A stretch of DNA of 64,000 bases from an uncultured Psychroserpens sp. (GCF_947500255.1 NZ_CANMRL010000001.1:1240001-1304000), one strand, 5' to 3'; shown: positions 44,271 through 53,718, counted from the first letter of the stretch. The notes: generated from the letters alone by a model not told the origin. Numbers and translations are program-made.

Positions 44271-44600
44271 ATGATCAAAGTATCTGAAACAGCAAAAAAG
44301 AAAGTCATTCAGTTAATGAATGATGATGGCTTTAACTCTGCTACCGATTTTATACGAGTTGGTGTAAAAAGTGGTGGATGCTCAGGTTTATCATATGACT
44401 TAAAATTTGATAAAGAACAAAAAGAAGATGATAAGGTCTTTGAAGACAATGGTGTAAAAATCATCGTTGATAAAAAGAGTTTTTTATATTTAATAGGAAC
44501 AACCCTAGAATATTCAGGAGGTTTAAATGGTGCTGGATTTGTATTTAATAATCCAAATGCCAATAGAACTTGTGGTTGTGGAGAGTCATTCTCACTTTAA
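44271..44600 (+). CDS. sufA: A-type iron-sulfur carrier
   Basis: 109 residues. Holds the three Cys of A-type carriers: Cys37 in SGGCSGLSYDL and Cys101/Cys103 in RTCGCGESFSL. Accepts an [Fe-S] cluster from the SufBCD scaffold and passes it to apoproteins. First gene of the suf operon; sufB follows after 9 nt. Confidence 0.94.
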   Translation: MIKVSETAKKKVIQLMNDDGFNSATDFIRVGVKSGGCSGLSYDLKFDKEQKEDDKVFEDNGVKIIVDKKSFLYLIGTTLEYSGGLNGAGFVFNNPNANRTCGCGESFSL

Positions 44601-44609
44601 AAAAGATGT

Positions 44610-46061
44610 ATGAGCAATAAATATACAGAAGATGATCTTCGCGAAGAACTGAAGACTAAGGAATACGAATACGGTTTCTACACAGATATTGAATCGGAAA
44701 CATTTCCTGTTGGTTTAAATGAAGACATTGTTAGAGCAATTTCTAAAAAGAAAGAAGAGCCAGAATGGATGACCCAGTGGCGTCTTGAAGCCTTTAAAAT
44801 CTGGAAAGAAATGACTGAGCCTGAATGGGCAAATGTGCATTATGAAAAACCAGATTTTCAGGCTATCTCTTACTACTCTGCACCAAATAGCAAGCCAAAA
44901 TACGATAGTATAGATGAGGTTGATCCAGAGCTTTTAGCGACGTTTGAAAAATTAGGAATTTCATTGGACGAACAAAAGAAGCTAGCTGGAGTTGCAATGG
45001 ACGTTGTAGTCGATTCTGTTTCGGTAGCAACAACATTTAAAAAGACCTTGGCCGAAAAAGGAATCATCTTCATGAGTATTTCTGAAGCGATACAAGAACA
45101 TCCAGAATTGGTAAAGAAATATATTGGAACTGTAGTACCTCAAAAAGACAACTTTTATGCGGCATTAAATAGCGCAGTTTTTAGTGATGGTAGCTTTTGT
45201 TATATACCAAAAGGTGTTCGCTGTCCAATGGAATTATCAACTTACTTCAGAATTAATCAGGCTGGAACAGGTCAATTCGAACGTACCTTGGTCATCGCAG
45301 ATGAAGGTAGTTATGTAAGTTATTTAGAAGGTTGTACGGCACCTAGTCGTGACGAAAATCAATTACACGCAGCTGTAGTAGAATTAATCGCCTTAGATGA
45401 TGCCGAAATAAAATATTCTACTGTTCAAAATTGGTATCCAGGAAATGCAGAAGGAAAAGGCGGTGTATACAATTTCGTGACTAAAAGAGGCTTATGTGAA
45501 ACTAATTCTAAAATATCTTGGACGCAAGTTGAAACTGGTAGTGCCGTCACATGGAAATACCCTTCATGTGTTTTAAAAGGAGATAATTCTGTAGGTGAAT
45601 TTTATTCTATTGCAGTAACTAATAATTATCAGCAGGCCGATACAGGAACTAAGATGATCCATCTTGGTAAAAACACCAAGTCAACTATTATCTCTAAAGG
45701 GATTTCGGCAGGAAAATCTCAAAACTCTTATAGAGGATTGGTTCAAATTAGCTCTAGAGCAGAAAACGCGCGAAACTTTTCACAATGTGATAGTTTGTTA
45801 ATGGGTAATGATTGTGGCGCACACACATTTCCATATATAGAAGTCAAAAATAAATCAGCTCAAATAGAGCATGAAGCTACAACCAGTAAAATTGGAGAAG
45901 ATCAAATTTTCTACTGTAATCAACGTGGAATTGATACTGAAAAAGCTATTGCATTAATTGTTAACGGATTTAGTAAAGAAGTACTCAATAAGTTACCAAT
46001 GGAATTTGCTGTTGAAGCACAAAAACTATTAGAAATTAGTTTAGAAGGATCGGTTGGATAA
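44610..46061 (+). CDS. sufB: Fe-S cluster assembly scaffold SufB
   Basis: 483 residues. Scaffold on which clusters are built, together with SufC and SufD. The sequence is highly typical: [98 protein letters not shown] and [21 protein letters not shown], with the right-handed beta-helix core and conserved Cys/Glu residues. In line between sufA and an unusual lipoprotein gene. Confidence 0.97.
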   Translation: MSNKYTEDDLREELKTKEYEYGFYTDIESETFPVGLNEDIVRAISKKKEEPEWMTQWRLEAFKIWKEMTEPEWANVHYEKPDFQAISYYSAPNSKPKYDSIDEVDPELLATFEKLGISLDEQKKLAGVAMDVVVDSVSVATTFKKTLAEKGIIFMSISEAIQEHPELVKKYIGTVVPQKDNFYAALNSAVFSDGSFCYIPKGVRCPMELSTYFRINQAGTGQFERTLVIADEGSYVSYLEGCTAPSRDENQLHAAVVELIALDDAEIKYSTVQNWYPGNAEGKGGVYNFVTKRGLCETNSKISWTQVETGSAVTWKYPSCVLKGDNSVGEFYSIAVTNNYQQADTGTKMIHLGKNTKSTIISKGISAGKSQNSYRGLVQISSRAENARNFSQCDSLLMGNDCGAHTFPYIEVKNKSAQIEHEATTSKIGEDQIFYCNQRGIDTEKAIALIVNGFSKEVLNKLPMEFAVEAQKLLEISLEGSVG

Positions 46062-46081
46062 TAAAACCAAGAATTAAAGTC

Positions 46082-46516
46082 ATGAAAAAAGTATTTGTAT
46101 TACTCATAACACTGGTAGTGTTTGTTAGTTGTAAAGACGACAAGACAGCAGAAACTGAGATGTCTTCAGAAGAGAAAACAACGGTTACCGAACCAGGCAA
46201 AACCTTAAAACAAAGTGATGGCTTAATCGCTATACAAGGTGATTTTCTATATGTAGATGCAGATAAGGCAGCAGTCTTTAAAACACCAACACAAATGTAT
46301 GGTGTTGTCATAGATGACAAGATGAATGAGTTAAATGAACAGGTTAAGCAATATAAAGCAGATCAATACACTATGGTGCCTGTGACTTTGAGAGTCCGTA
46401 TGATTGAAAATGATGTTGAGAATCAATGGAAACAAAAAATTGAGATTAAAGAAATTCTAAAGGTATCTAAACCAAGTCCTGAAGAAAACGACGTTATAAA
46501 ACTAGGAAGTAAGTAA
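46082..46516 (+). CDS. Lipoprotein encoded inside the suf operon
   Basis: 144 residues, signal peptide with lipobox FVSC ([16 protein letters not shown]). The mature part begins with an acidic, Ser/Thr-rich stretch and continues as a small beta-rich domain ([30 protein letters not shown] ... [28 protein letters not shown]) that could be an OB fold; this is by eye. It lies 20 nt after sufB and 1 nt before sufC, so it is certain to be co-transcribed. SUF is cytoplasmic, so an exported partner is unexpected. Function unknown. Confidence 0.75.
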   Translation: MKKVFVLLITLVVFVSCKDDKTAETEMSSEEKTTVTEPGKTLKQSDGLIAIQGDFLYVDADKAAVFKTPTQMYGVVIDDKMNELNEQVKQYKADQYTMVPVTLRVRMIENDVENQWKQKIEIKEILKVSKPSPEENDVIKLGSK

Positions 46517-46517
46517 T

Positions 46518-47270
46518 ATGTTAAAGATAAAAAATTTACACGCAAGTGTTGAAGATAAAGCCATTTTAAGAGGTATCGATTTAGAGGTGAAACCTGGAGA
46601 AGTACACGCTATCATGGGACCTAATGGTTCAGGAAAAAGTACTTTGGCCTCGGTTGTTGCTGGAAAAGAAGAATATGAAGTTGATAAAGGAGAAATTAGT
46701 CTTGATGGTGAAGATATTGAAGAGTTATCAGCTGAAGAACGTGCACATAAAGGTGTGTTCATGTCATTTCAATATCCTGTGGAAATCCCTGGTGTTAGTG
46801 TGACTAATTTCATGAAAACAGCTATTAATGAAACTAGAAAAGCCAAAGGCTTAGACGATATGCCAGCAAATGAAATGCTGAAAATGATTCGCGAAAAATC
46901 AGAGCTTTTAGAAATTGATAGAAAGTTTTTATCACGCTCTCTTAATGAAGGGTTTTCTGGAGGTGAGAAAAAACGAAATGAGATTTTCCAAATGGCCATG
47001 CTTGAACCTAAGTTAGCCATATTAGATGAAACAGATTCTGGTTTGGATATCGATGCATTACGTATTGTTGCCAATGGTGTCAATAAATTAAAAAGTAAGG
47101 ATAATGCTGTAATCGTTATTACACATTACCAACGTTTATTAGATTATATTGTTCCAGATTATGTACATGTATTGTATGATGGTAGAATTGTAAAATCGGG
47201 AACAAAAGAACTAGCGCATGAGCTAGAAGAAAAAGGTTACGATTGGATAAAAGAGGAAGTAAATGCTTAA
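46518..47270 (+). CDS. sufC: SufC ATPase
   Basis: 250 residues, ABC-type ATPase that drives SufB-SufD. Walker [10 protein letters not shown] near 36, Q-loop in [13 protein letters not shown], signature [11 protein letters not shown], Walker [13 protein letters not shown] and H-loop [11 protein letters not shown]. The signature and the unusual [15 protein letters not shown] after Walker B are SufC-specific. No membrane segment. sufD follows after 44 nt. Confidence 0.97.
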   Translation: MLKIKNLHASVEDKAILRGIDLEVKPGEVHAIMGPNGSGKSTLASVVAGKEEYEVDKGEISLDGEDIEELSAEERAHKGVFMSFQYPVEIPGVSVTNFMKTAINETRKAKGLDDMPANEMLKMIREKSELLEIDRKFLSRSLNEGFSGGEKKRNEIFQMAMLEPKLAILDETDSGLDIDALRIVANGVNKLKSKDNAVIVITHYQRLLDYIVPDYVHVLYDGRIVKSGTKELAHELEEKGYDWIKEEVNA

Positions 47271-47314
47271 TTGAAGTTATTGGTAAATTTTACAAATAAC
47301 CGAAGACACAACAC

Positions 47315-48628
47315 ATGGATTTAAAAGATAAATTAGTATCGTCATTTATGGCATTTGAGAACACGGTAGATATAGATGCTCCTGTTCATGATGTTCGAAG
47401 TGAAGCAATTAAAACGTTTGAAGATGAAGGTTTTCCTTCTAAGCGAGATGAAGCTTGGAAATACACCTCTTTAAACAGTGTTTTAAAACATGATTACAGC
47501 GTATTTCCAAAGCAAGAAAATGCTATAGAATATAGTGATGTTAAGAAGTATTTTATTTATGATATAGATACATATAAAATTGTGTTTATTGATGGTAAAT
47601 ATTCGTCTCATTTGTCTCAAACCACTCATGATGGTATAGATGTATGCTTGATGTCTGCTGCACTATCAAAACCAAAGTATCGACTTATTATTGAGAATTA
47701 CTTCAATAAAGCGGCTACTAAAGATGGGTTGTCATCTTTAAATACAGCCTTTTCTCAAGAAGGTGCTTATATTCATATTCCGAAGAATAAATTGGTAGAG
47801 AAACCAATTCAAATCATACATTTTTCAACAGGAAATGAGTCTGCATTAATGTTGCAGCCACGTAATTTGATTGTTGTAGATGAAAATTCTCATGTTCAAA
47901 TTATTGAACGTCATCAAAGTCTTACTGAAAACCCAGTATTAACTAATAGTGTTACTGAAATATTTACCAATAAAAGAGCTATTATTGATTATTATAAAAT
48001 TCAAAATGATAAACAAAGTGCCTCTTTAATTGATAATACGTTTATCAAACAAAAACGTGAAAGTCATGCCTCTGTTCATACCTTTTCTTTTGGAGGACAA
48101 TTAACGCGTAATAATCTTAATTTTTATCAAAACGGAGAACGTATTGATTCTACATTAAAAGGTGTTACAATTATTGGTGATAAACAGCATGTAGATCATA
48201 ATACATTAGTACATCATATCGAACCAAACTGTGAAAGCCATCAAGATTATAAAGGTATTTTTGGTGATAAGTCTACAGGTGTGTTCAACGGGAAAGTTGT
48301 CGTAGATAAGATCGCTCAAAAGACGAATGCATTTCAGGCAAACAATAATATCTTATTAAGTGATAAAGCGTCTATCAATACTAAACCTCAATTAGAGATT
48401 TTTGCCGATGATGTGAAATGTTCTCATGGATGTACCATTGGTCAGCTAGATGACAGCGCTATGTTTTATATGCGCTCTCGTGGAATTCCAGAAAAAGAAG
48501 CAAAAGCTTTATTGATGTTTGCTTTTAGTAACAATGTATTAGACTCTGTAAAAATCCCTGAGATCAAACAACGTATTACAAAACTTATTGCCAATAAATT
48601 AGGCGTTAGTATCGGATTTGATTTGTAA
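47315..48628 (+). CDS. sufD: Fe-S cluster assembly protein SufD
   Basis: 437 residues, paralog of SufB and its partner in the scaffold. Conserved parts are DEAWKYTSL, GAYIHIPKNKLVEKPIQIIHFSTGNE, DHNTLVHHIEPNCESHQDYKGIFGDKSTGVFNGKV, and SDKASINTKPQLEIFADDVKCSHGCTIGQLD with the His/Cys used for cluster or iron. The stop overlaps the start of sufS by one base (TAATG). Confidence 0.96.
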   Translation: MDLKDKLVSSFMAFENTVDIDAPVHDVRSEAIKTFEDEGFPSKRDEAWKYTSLNSVLKHDYSVFPKQENAIEYSDVKKYFIYDIDTYKIVFIDGKYSSHLSQTTHDGIDVCLMSAALSKPKYRLIIENYFNKAATKDGLSSLNTAFSQEGAYIHIPKNKLVEKPIQIIHFSTGNESALMLQPRNLIVVDENSHVQIIERHQSLTENPVLTNSVTEIFTNKRAIIDYYKIQNDKQSASLIDNTFIKQKRESHASVHTFSFGGQLTRNNLNFYQNGERIDSTLKGVTIIGDKQHVDHNTLVHHIEPNCESHQDYKGIFGDKSTGVFNGKVVVDKIAQKTNAFQANNNILLSDKASINTKPQLEIFADDVKCSHGCTIGQLDDSAMFYMRSRGIPEKEAKALLMFAFSNNVLDSVKIPEIKQRITKLIANKLGVSIGFDL

Positions 48629-49866
48629 TGAGTAACACAGTGAGTCATATCAATCTTGATGTCGATGAAATCAGAAAAGATTTTCCAATCTTAAATCGTG
48701 AGATTAACGGAAAACCCTTAATATATTTTGATAACGCCGCGACCTCACAAACACCTAAACAGGTGATTGATGTGATCGTAGATTATTATTCAAATTACAA
48801 CGCTAATATTCATAGAGGTGTACATACCTTAAGCCAAGAAGCAACCGATCTCTATGAGGCAGCACGACTAAAGATCCAGCATCATTTTAATGCTAAACAT
48901 AATTATGAAGTGATTTTAACATCAGGGACAACACATGGGATTAACATGGTGGCTAATGGATTTTCAACATTACTTAAAAAGAATGATGAGGTTTTGGTAT
49001 CAGCCTTAGAACACCACAGTAATATTGTGCCATGGCAAATGTTATGTGAACGTACTGGTGCAACGTTGAAAGTTATTCCTATGAATGAACACGGTGAATT
49101 GATCATGAGCGATTATGAAGCCTTGTTATCCGAACGCACGAAACTTGTGTTTGTTAATCATATTTCAAATGCTTTAGGAACGATTAATCCTATTGAGCAG
49201 ATCATCAAAAAAGCACATGATGTTGATGCAGCAGTGCTCATTGATGGTGCACAATCTTGTCCGCATATCAAACCAGATGTACAAGCATTAGATGTTGATT
49301 TTTACGTGACTTCAGCTCATAAAATGTGTGGACCAACTGGTATTGGAATGCTCTACGGAAAAGAAGAATGGCTTAATAAACTACCACCTTACCAAGGCGG
49401 AGGAGAAATGATCGATGAGGTGACTTTCGAAAAAACCACTTATGCAGGACTACCACATAAGTTTGAAGCTGGTACACCTAATATTTGTGGTGGCATTGCT
49501 TTTGGTGCTGCTGTAGATTACATGAATGCTATTGGCTTTGATTCAATTGCAGCATATGAACATGAGCTATTAAACTACGCCACAAATAAGTTAACACAAA
49601 TAGAAGGCTTAAAGATCTACGGAACGGCTAAAGAAAAGACCTCTGTGATCTCATTTAATATTGAAGGTATACATCCTTATGATATAGGAACTATCCTGGA
49701 CAAAATGGGAATTGCTGTTCGAACTGGTCATCACTGTGCACAGCCTATAATGGACTTCTTCAAAATTCCAGGAACCGTTCGAGCATCGTTTGCATTTTAT
49801 AACACAAAAGCTGAAATTGATGCTTTAGTTGAAGGTGTTGTGAAGGCAAAAATTATGTTGAGCTAA
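48628..49866 (+). CDS. sufS: Cysteine desulfurase SufS
   Basis: 412 residues, PLP enzyme that takes sulfur from Cys for cluster assembly. PLP Lys232 in SAHKMCGPTG; persulfide Cys370 in RTGHHCAQPIMDFF, the class II form. Conserved substrate segments are YFDNAATSQTPKQVID, LTSGTTHGINMVA, EHHSNIVPWQ and DGAQSCPHIKPDVQALDVDFY. Last gene of the contiguous suf run; sufE is 2.5 kb further on. A weak hairpin (49907-49926) lies after it. Confidence 0.96.
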   Translation: MSNTVSHINLDVDEIRKDFPILNREINGKPLIYFDNAATSQTPKQVIDVIVDYYSNYNANIHRGVHTLSQEATDLYEAARLKIQHHFNAKHNYEVILTSGTTHGINMVANGFSTLLKKNDEVLVSALEHHSNIVPWQMLCERTGATLKVIPMNEHGELIMSDYEALLSERTKLVFVNHISNALGTINPIEQIIKKAHDVDAAVLIDGAQSCPHIKPDVQALDVDFYVTSAHKMCGPTGIGMLYGKEEWLNKLPPYQGGGEMIDEVTFEKTTYAGLPHKFEAGTPNICGGIAFGAAVDYMNAIGFDSIAAYEHELLNYATNKLTQIEGLKIYGTAKEKTSVISFNIEGIHPYDIGTILDKMGIAVRTGHHCAQPIMDFFKIPGTVRASFAFYNTKAEIDALVEGVVKAKIMLS

Positions 49867-50063
49867 ATTTAATTTCTATACCTCTTTTTCAATTAATTGT
49901 TTTTTGAAGACAGATTTTTCTGTCTTAGAATTACGGGTTTTCCGTAGTTTATTTACTTATAAACAGATTTTTTGAAAATCTTAATATTTTTTTAACATTT
50001 TGTTGAATTTTATATATAAATAATTATATATTCAGCAAAATTTTAACCAAAATATATATAAAA

Positions 50064-51119
50064 ATGAAAAAAATGTTTTTGAGCCTTGCTGCTCTAGCCC
50101 TAATTTTTACATCATGTGAAAATGACAAAAATGAAATTTCTCAGGAACAAAACAAAGTAGACATGAGTGACTTCTTTGTACATACTGAAACTGACGAAAA
50201 TGATGAAAAAGAAAGAAATGGTGTAACACAATGCTATTCGATGACTAACTTGAACAGACTTTTAGAAGAAGATCCACAGCTGTACAAAAAAATGTATGAC
50301 ATTGAATACCAAACAAGAGCTAATATTCTACTAAGACCAGGAAATGGAAATGGCAACGGTAACAATGGCGGCGGCGGTGACGGCGGTGGAGACGGTGGTA
50401 CAGATAACTTAGGGGTTATCGATATTCCTGTATATGTTCATGTTATCTATAGTAACTCACAACAAAATATTAGTGCTGGACAAATTCAATCTCAAATAGA
50501 TGTGTTAAACGAAGATTTTAGAGCAACTAATGGTGACGCGAGTCAAGTGCCTGGAGAGTTTTCTGGTTTAGTAGCAGATAGTGAAATTCAATTTACTTTA
50601 GCGGGTACATTTAGACATGCAGACTCAAGAACATCTTGGGGAACTAATGACGCTATGAAAGTAGCATATCCACCTGTGACACCAGCAACACATTTAAATA
50701 TTTGGGTATGTAATATCGGAGGCGGAATTTTAGGATATGCACAATTCCCTGGTGGACCTTCATCTACTGATGGTGTTGTAGTATCACCACAATATTTTGG
50801 AAATACTGGGTTTGTATCTGCACCTTTTAATGGAGGAAGAACAACAACTCACGAGGTTGGACACTACTTAAATTTACGCCATATTTGGGGAGATGGAAGA
50901 TGTAATAGAGATGATTTTGTTTCTGACACGCCTAAATCTGATGCACCAAACTATGGTTGCCCATCATACCCAACGGTAAATTGTAGATCAAATGATATGA
51001 CGATGAATTATATGGACTATGTTGATGATGCGTGTATGTATATGTTCTCTGAAGGACAAAAAACACGTATGAGAACTGTGTTCCAAGCTGGAGGACCAAG
51101 AGCAGCAATGGCTAACTAA
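50064..51119 (+). CDS. M43 (pappalysin/cytophagalysin) zinc metalloprotease lipoprotein
   Basis: 351 residues with lipobox FTSC in SLAALALIFTSCENDKN. After an acidic pro-region and a Gly/Asn/Asp linker (about 93-117) the M43 domain begins, with PVYVHVIYS, LNEDFRATNG, HLNIWVCNIGGGILGYAQFPGG and zinc motif HEVGHYLNLRHIWGD (His263, Glu264, His267, His273). The Met-turn is MNYMDY. Position 8 of the zinc motif is Asn instead of Gly, as in many Bacteroidota M43 members. No T9SS tail is visible. It sits after sufS on the same strand but with 197 nt between, probably as a separate unit. Confidence 0.9.
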   Translation: MKKMFLSLAALALIFTSCENDKNEISQEQNKVDMSDFFVHTETDENDEKERNGVTQCYSMTNLNRLLEEDPQLYKKMYDIEYQTRANILLRPGNGNGNGNNGGGGDGGGDGGTDNLGVIDIPVYVHVIYSNSQQNISAGQIQSQIDVLNEDFRATNGDASQVPGEFSGLVADSEIQFTLAGTFRHADSRTSWGTNDAMKVAYPPVTPATHLNIWVCNIGGGILGYAQFPGGPSSTDGVVVSPQYFGNTGFVSAPFNGGRTTTHEVGHYLNLRHIWGDGRCNRDDFVSDTPKSDAPNYGCPSYPTVNCRSNDMTMNYMDYVDDACMYMFSEGQKTRMRTVFQAGGPRAAMAN

Positions 51120-51144
51120 TTTTTCAGTTTTATACTATATAAAG

Positions 51145-51173
51145 AAAGGATGTCTACTAAGACATCCTTTTTT
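51145..51173. terminator. Bidirectional intrinsic terminator
   Basis: AAAGGATGTCT-ACTA-AGACATCCTTT followed by T-run (51145-51173), between convergent M43 protease and the gene at 51175. Confidence 0.88.
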
Positions 51174-51174
51174 A

Positions 51175-51630
51175 TTAATTGTATTTTAATTCTATCTCAG
51201 TTCCGTCAATGACCAATGTTTTTATAAGCTCCTTTTTTGGAAGTGGTGGAATAAACTGAGCTATTATCTTTCGTTTTTTATTGGCTTTTAATTTTTGTTG
51301 AAACTTCTTTATTGAAGAGGTTAACTTCATTGACATAACCACCAAATCTACTTGATGTAGATTTCCATCTTTATCCTTAATGAATATCTTTTCAAAATCT
51401 ATAATTTGAGCCTCCGAGCTATTATTTTTAAACTCAAATACAATGGTAAAAAAACGCTGACCTTTTTCAGCAACAAAAATTTCTTGATTTCTATCAGCAG
51501 TTCTGCTTTTTTGAATAGCATAAATTCTAAACTCAACGTCATTAGAATAGTTATATATTTGTTTTCGGTCAAGTTTTTGCGCAGATGCAGTAAAAGAGAT
51601 AAGCAGAAAAAGAGATAGTAATGTTTTCAT
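51175..51630 (-). CDS. Exported hypothetical protein, Ig-like/DUF4352-like by eye
   Basis: 151 residues with signal peptide MKTLLSLFLLISFTASA. The mature part has a beta-sandwich pattern (DVEFRIYAIQKSR ... GQRFFTIVFEFKNNSSEAQIIDFEKIFIKDKDGN) resembling DUF4352/DUF11-like extracellular Ig folds; the match is not strong. It is monocistronic between the M43 protease and the gene at 51785. No enzymatic residues. Confidence 0.6.
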   Translation of the reverse strand: MKTLLSLFLLISFTASAQKLDRKQIYNYSNDVEFRIYAIQKSRTADRNQEIFVAEKGQRFFTIVFEFKNNSSEAQIIDFEKIFIKDKDGNLHQVDLVVMSMKLTSSIKKFQQKLKANKKRKIIAQFIPPLPKKELIKTLVIDGTEIELKYN

Positions 51631-51784
51631 TATTAGTGTTTAAGATTAATGTATGGTACTAAAAGTATTATTTTTTTCTTAGTTCTAAAGAATTTGTTTT
51701 TAAATAATTCTGAAAAGTGACACCAATCATAAACTTTGGCTTCTTTTTTGTAATATTACTACTAACAACAAAAAGCTCACAATT

Positions 51785-52279
51785 ATGAAACTAGTTATAT
51801 GTTTGGTATTCATGCTGATTTCAGCTAAAGAATGCGATAAAAATAAAGCACAAACGACCAATGATACGTCTTCGCAAGTCACTACCGAAATGACCGAAGC
51901 ACGATTGCAAGAAGAGGCGATGAAAATTAATTATAAAGCACATACCAGAGGATTTTTTCTGCAAATATGGATTGAAGGCGATTCTATGTCTGTAACTAAT
52001 GACTATAATCTCAAAGATATTCGTAAATATCAAATCCCTAAAGAAGAAAAAGAGGCATTAATGGCACTCATTAGTGAAACCGATGAAAAAACACTACCAG
52101 GGCTAGAACCACCTTCAAGAGCATTTCGATATGATGGTGCTCCTATGGCACATTTAGAGATCTCAAAAGGTGAAGACACCTATAAGACTGAAAACTTTGA
52201 TCACGGAACACCTCCAGTAGCTATTAAAAGCGTTGTTGAGAAAATCTTATCGATTAAAACATTGTTTGAGAAACAATAG
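51785..52279 (+). CDS. Hypothetical exported protein
   Basis: 164 residues. The N terminus MKLVICLVFMLISAKEC is hydrophobic and ends near a Cys, but the -1 to -3 residues (A-K-E) do not make a proper lipobox. The rest has beta/alpha character (MKINYKAHTRGFFLQIWIEGDSMSVTND ... AHLEISKGEDTYKTENFDHG). It is upstream of sufE, which has its own promoter. No family recognised. Confidence 0.55.
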   Translation: MKLVICLVFMLISAKECDKNKAQTTNDTSSQVTTEMTEARLQEEAMKINYKAHTRGFFLQIWIEGDSMSVTNDYNLKDIRKYQIPKEEKEALMALISETDEKTLPGLEPPSRAFRYDGAPMAHLEISKGEDTYKTENFDHGTPPVAIKSVVEKILSIKTLFEKQ

Positions 52280-52294
52280 AGATGCGTATCTTTG
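52266..52294 (+). promoter_or_regulatory. Promoter of sufE-DUF59-DUF2480
   Basis: TTG at 52266-52268, 18-nt spacer, TATCTTTG at 52287-52294: the -33 element lies in the 3' end of the preceding gene. Start codon of sufE is 40 nt downstream. Confidence 0.7.
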
Positions 52295-52333
52295 CATTAT
52301 AAAAATGAATGCTAAAACGAAAAAGAATTTTAG

Positions 52334-52756
52334 ATGACAATTGCTGAGATACAAGATGAGATTATTGATGAATTTTCGATGTTTGAAGATTGGGAAGAAC
52401 GCTACCAATATATGATAGATTTAGGTAAGACCTTACCTTTAATAGATGAGCAATATAAAACCGATGATCATATTATTAAAGGGTGTCAAAGTAAAGTTTG
52501 GGTTCATGCCGAAATGACCAATGATAAAGTAGAGTTTACGGCAGACAGCGATGCTATTATTACTAAAGGAATTATTGCCATATTGATAAGAGTATTCTCA
52601 AATCAACACCCTAAAGATATCATTGAAAGTAATACAGATTTTATCGACAAAATTGGTCTAAAAGAACATTTGTCTCCAACACGTGCTAACGGATTGGTAA
52701 GTATGATCAAACAAATTAAAATGTATGCAATTGCATATCAAACACAGTTAAATTAG
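52334..52756 (+). CDS. sufE: SufE sulfur acceptor
   Basis: 140 residues. Takes sulfur from SufS and delivers it to SufB. Cys51 in HIIKGCQSKVWV is the acceptor residue, and SIYDEWEERYQYMIDLGKTLPLI-like FEDWEERYQYMIDLGKTLP is the standard N terminus. Separated from sufS by about 2.5 kb and with its own promoter. The next gene follows after 7 nt. Confidence 0.93.
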   Translation: MTIAEIQDEIIDEFSMFEDWEERYQYMIDLGKTLPLIDEQYKTDDHIIKGCQSKVWVHAEMTNDKVEFTADSDAIITKGIIAILIRVFSNQHPKDIIESNTDFIDKIGLKEHLSPTRANGLVSMIKQIKMYAIAYQTQLN

Positions 52757-52763
52757 TTCGAAA

Positions 52764-53090
52764 ATGAGCGATACAACAATAGATACAAACCTATTAGGAG
52801 AAAAGATAGTAAGAGTTTTAAAAACCATTTATGATCCAGAAATTCCTGTAGATATATATGAATTAGGACTTATTTATGATGTTTTTGTAAATGAAGATTA
52901 TGATGTTAAGATCTTAATGACCTTAACCACGCCTAATTGTCCCGTTGCAGAAACGCTTCCATTAGAAGTTGAAGAAAAAGTAAAGTCATTGAATGATGTA
53001 AAAACAGCTGAGGTTGAAATTACATTCGATCCACCATGGAGTCAAGATCTTATGAGTGAAGAAGCCAAATTAGAATTAGGAATGCTTTAA
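52764..53090 (+). CDS. SufT-like DUF59/MIP18 family Fe-S assembly protein
   Basis: 108 residues of the DUF59/MIP18 fold: IYDPEIPVDIYELGLIYDV, MTLTTPNCPVAETLPLEVEEKV with the conserved Cys, and VEITFDPPWSQDLMSEEAKLELGML. The short DUF59 protein acts in Fe-S maturation (SufT-type). It starts 7 nt after sufE and the DUF2480 gene starts 1 nt after its stop, so all three form one operon. Confidence 0.9.
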   Translation: MSDTTIDTNLLGEKIVRVLKTIYDPEIPVDIYELGLIYDVFVNEDYDVKILMTLTTPNCPVAETLPLEVEEKVKSLNDVKTAEVEITFDPPWSQDLMSEEAKLELGML

Positions 53091-53091
53091 T

Positions 53092-53601
53092 ATGGCCGAG
53101 GAAATTGTAAATAGAGTTGCGCAAAGTAAATTGATGGTAGTCGACTTAGAAGACTACTATCCAGATGGAGAGCGCCATGTTTTTGATATCAAAAATTGGC
53201 TTTATGAAGGTTTTGTGTTGAGAGAAAAAGAGTTTAGGCAATATGTAAAAGATTATGATTGGTCTCAACATCAAAATCAATATGTAGCATTAACCTGTTC
53301 TACAGATGCCATAATTCCTGCTTGGTCCTTTATGTTGCTCACTCTAGAATTACAACCCTATGCTAAAAAAGTGTGTGTAGGAGATCTCGAAACACTAGAG
53401 ACATCACTCTTTCAAGATGTTATAAATACATTGGATGTCGAATCTTACAAGGATAAACCAATCATTATTAAAGGTTGTGCTAATAAACCTGTTCCAACCA
53501 ATGCTTACCTCATGTTGTCTAGCAAATTAAAACCTGTTGCTAAATCTATAATGTATGGTGAAGCTTGCTCATCTGTACCACTTTTCAAAAGAAAAAAATA
53601 A
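53092..53601 (+). CDS. DUF2480 family protein
   Basis: 169 residues, cytoplasmic. The sequence IVNRVAQSKLMVVDLEDYYPDGERHVFDIKNWLYEGFVLREKEFR is that of the Bacteroidota DUF2480 family, with later motifs YVALTCSTDAIIPAWSFMLL and IIIKGCANKPVPTNAYLML, SIMYGEACSSVPLFKR. Three Cys could bind Fe-S or metal; this is speculation from the genomic link to sufE and DUF59. Function unknown. Confidence 0.85.
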   Translation: MAEEIVNRVAQSKLMVVDLEDYYPDGERHVFDIKNWLYEGFVLREKEFRQYVKDYDWSQHQNQYVALTCSTDAIIPAWSFMLLTLELQPYAKKVCVGDLETLETSLFQDVINTLDVESYKDKPIIIKGCANKPVPTNAYLMLSSKLKPVAKSIMYGEACSSVPLFKRKK

Positions 53602-53686
53602 AACCACCCTTCTTGTGACTTTAATGAAAAAATAGAGTCAAATACTACAGATACGAATTACTAAATTTTCATTTTCAGCTAAATTG

Positions 53687-53718
53687 TTGGCATTCAAATA
53701 GCTAATGATTTATATTTG
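53687..53718 (+). promoter_or_regulatory. Promoter of the DUF3078 gene
   Basis: TTG at 53687-53689, 21-nt spacer, TATATTTG at 53711-53718. The leader to the ATG at 53765 is about 40 nt. Confidence 0.75.

Noticed and set aside
49907-49926. Terminator after sufS (AAGACAGA-TTTT-TCTGTCTT)
   Set aside because: An 8-bp perfect stem but low GC and no following T-run; not strong enough to annotate as a terminator.
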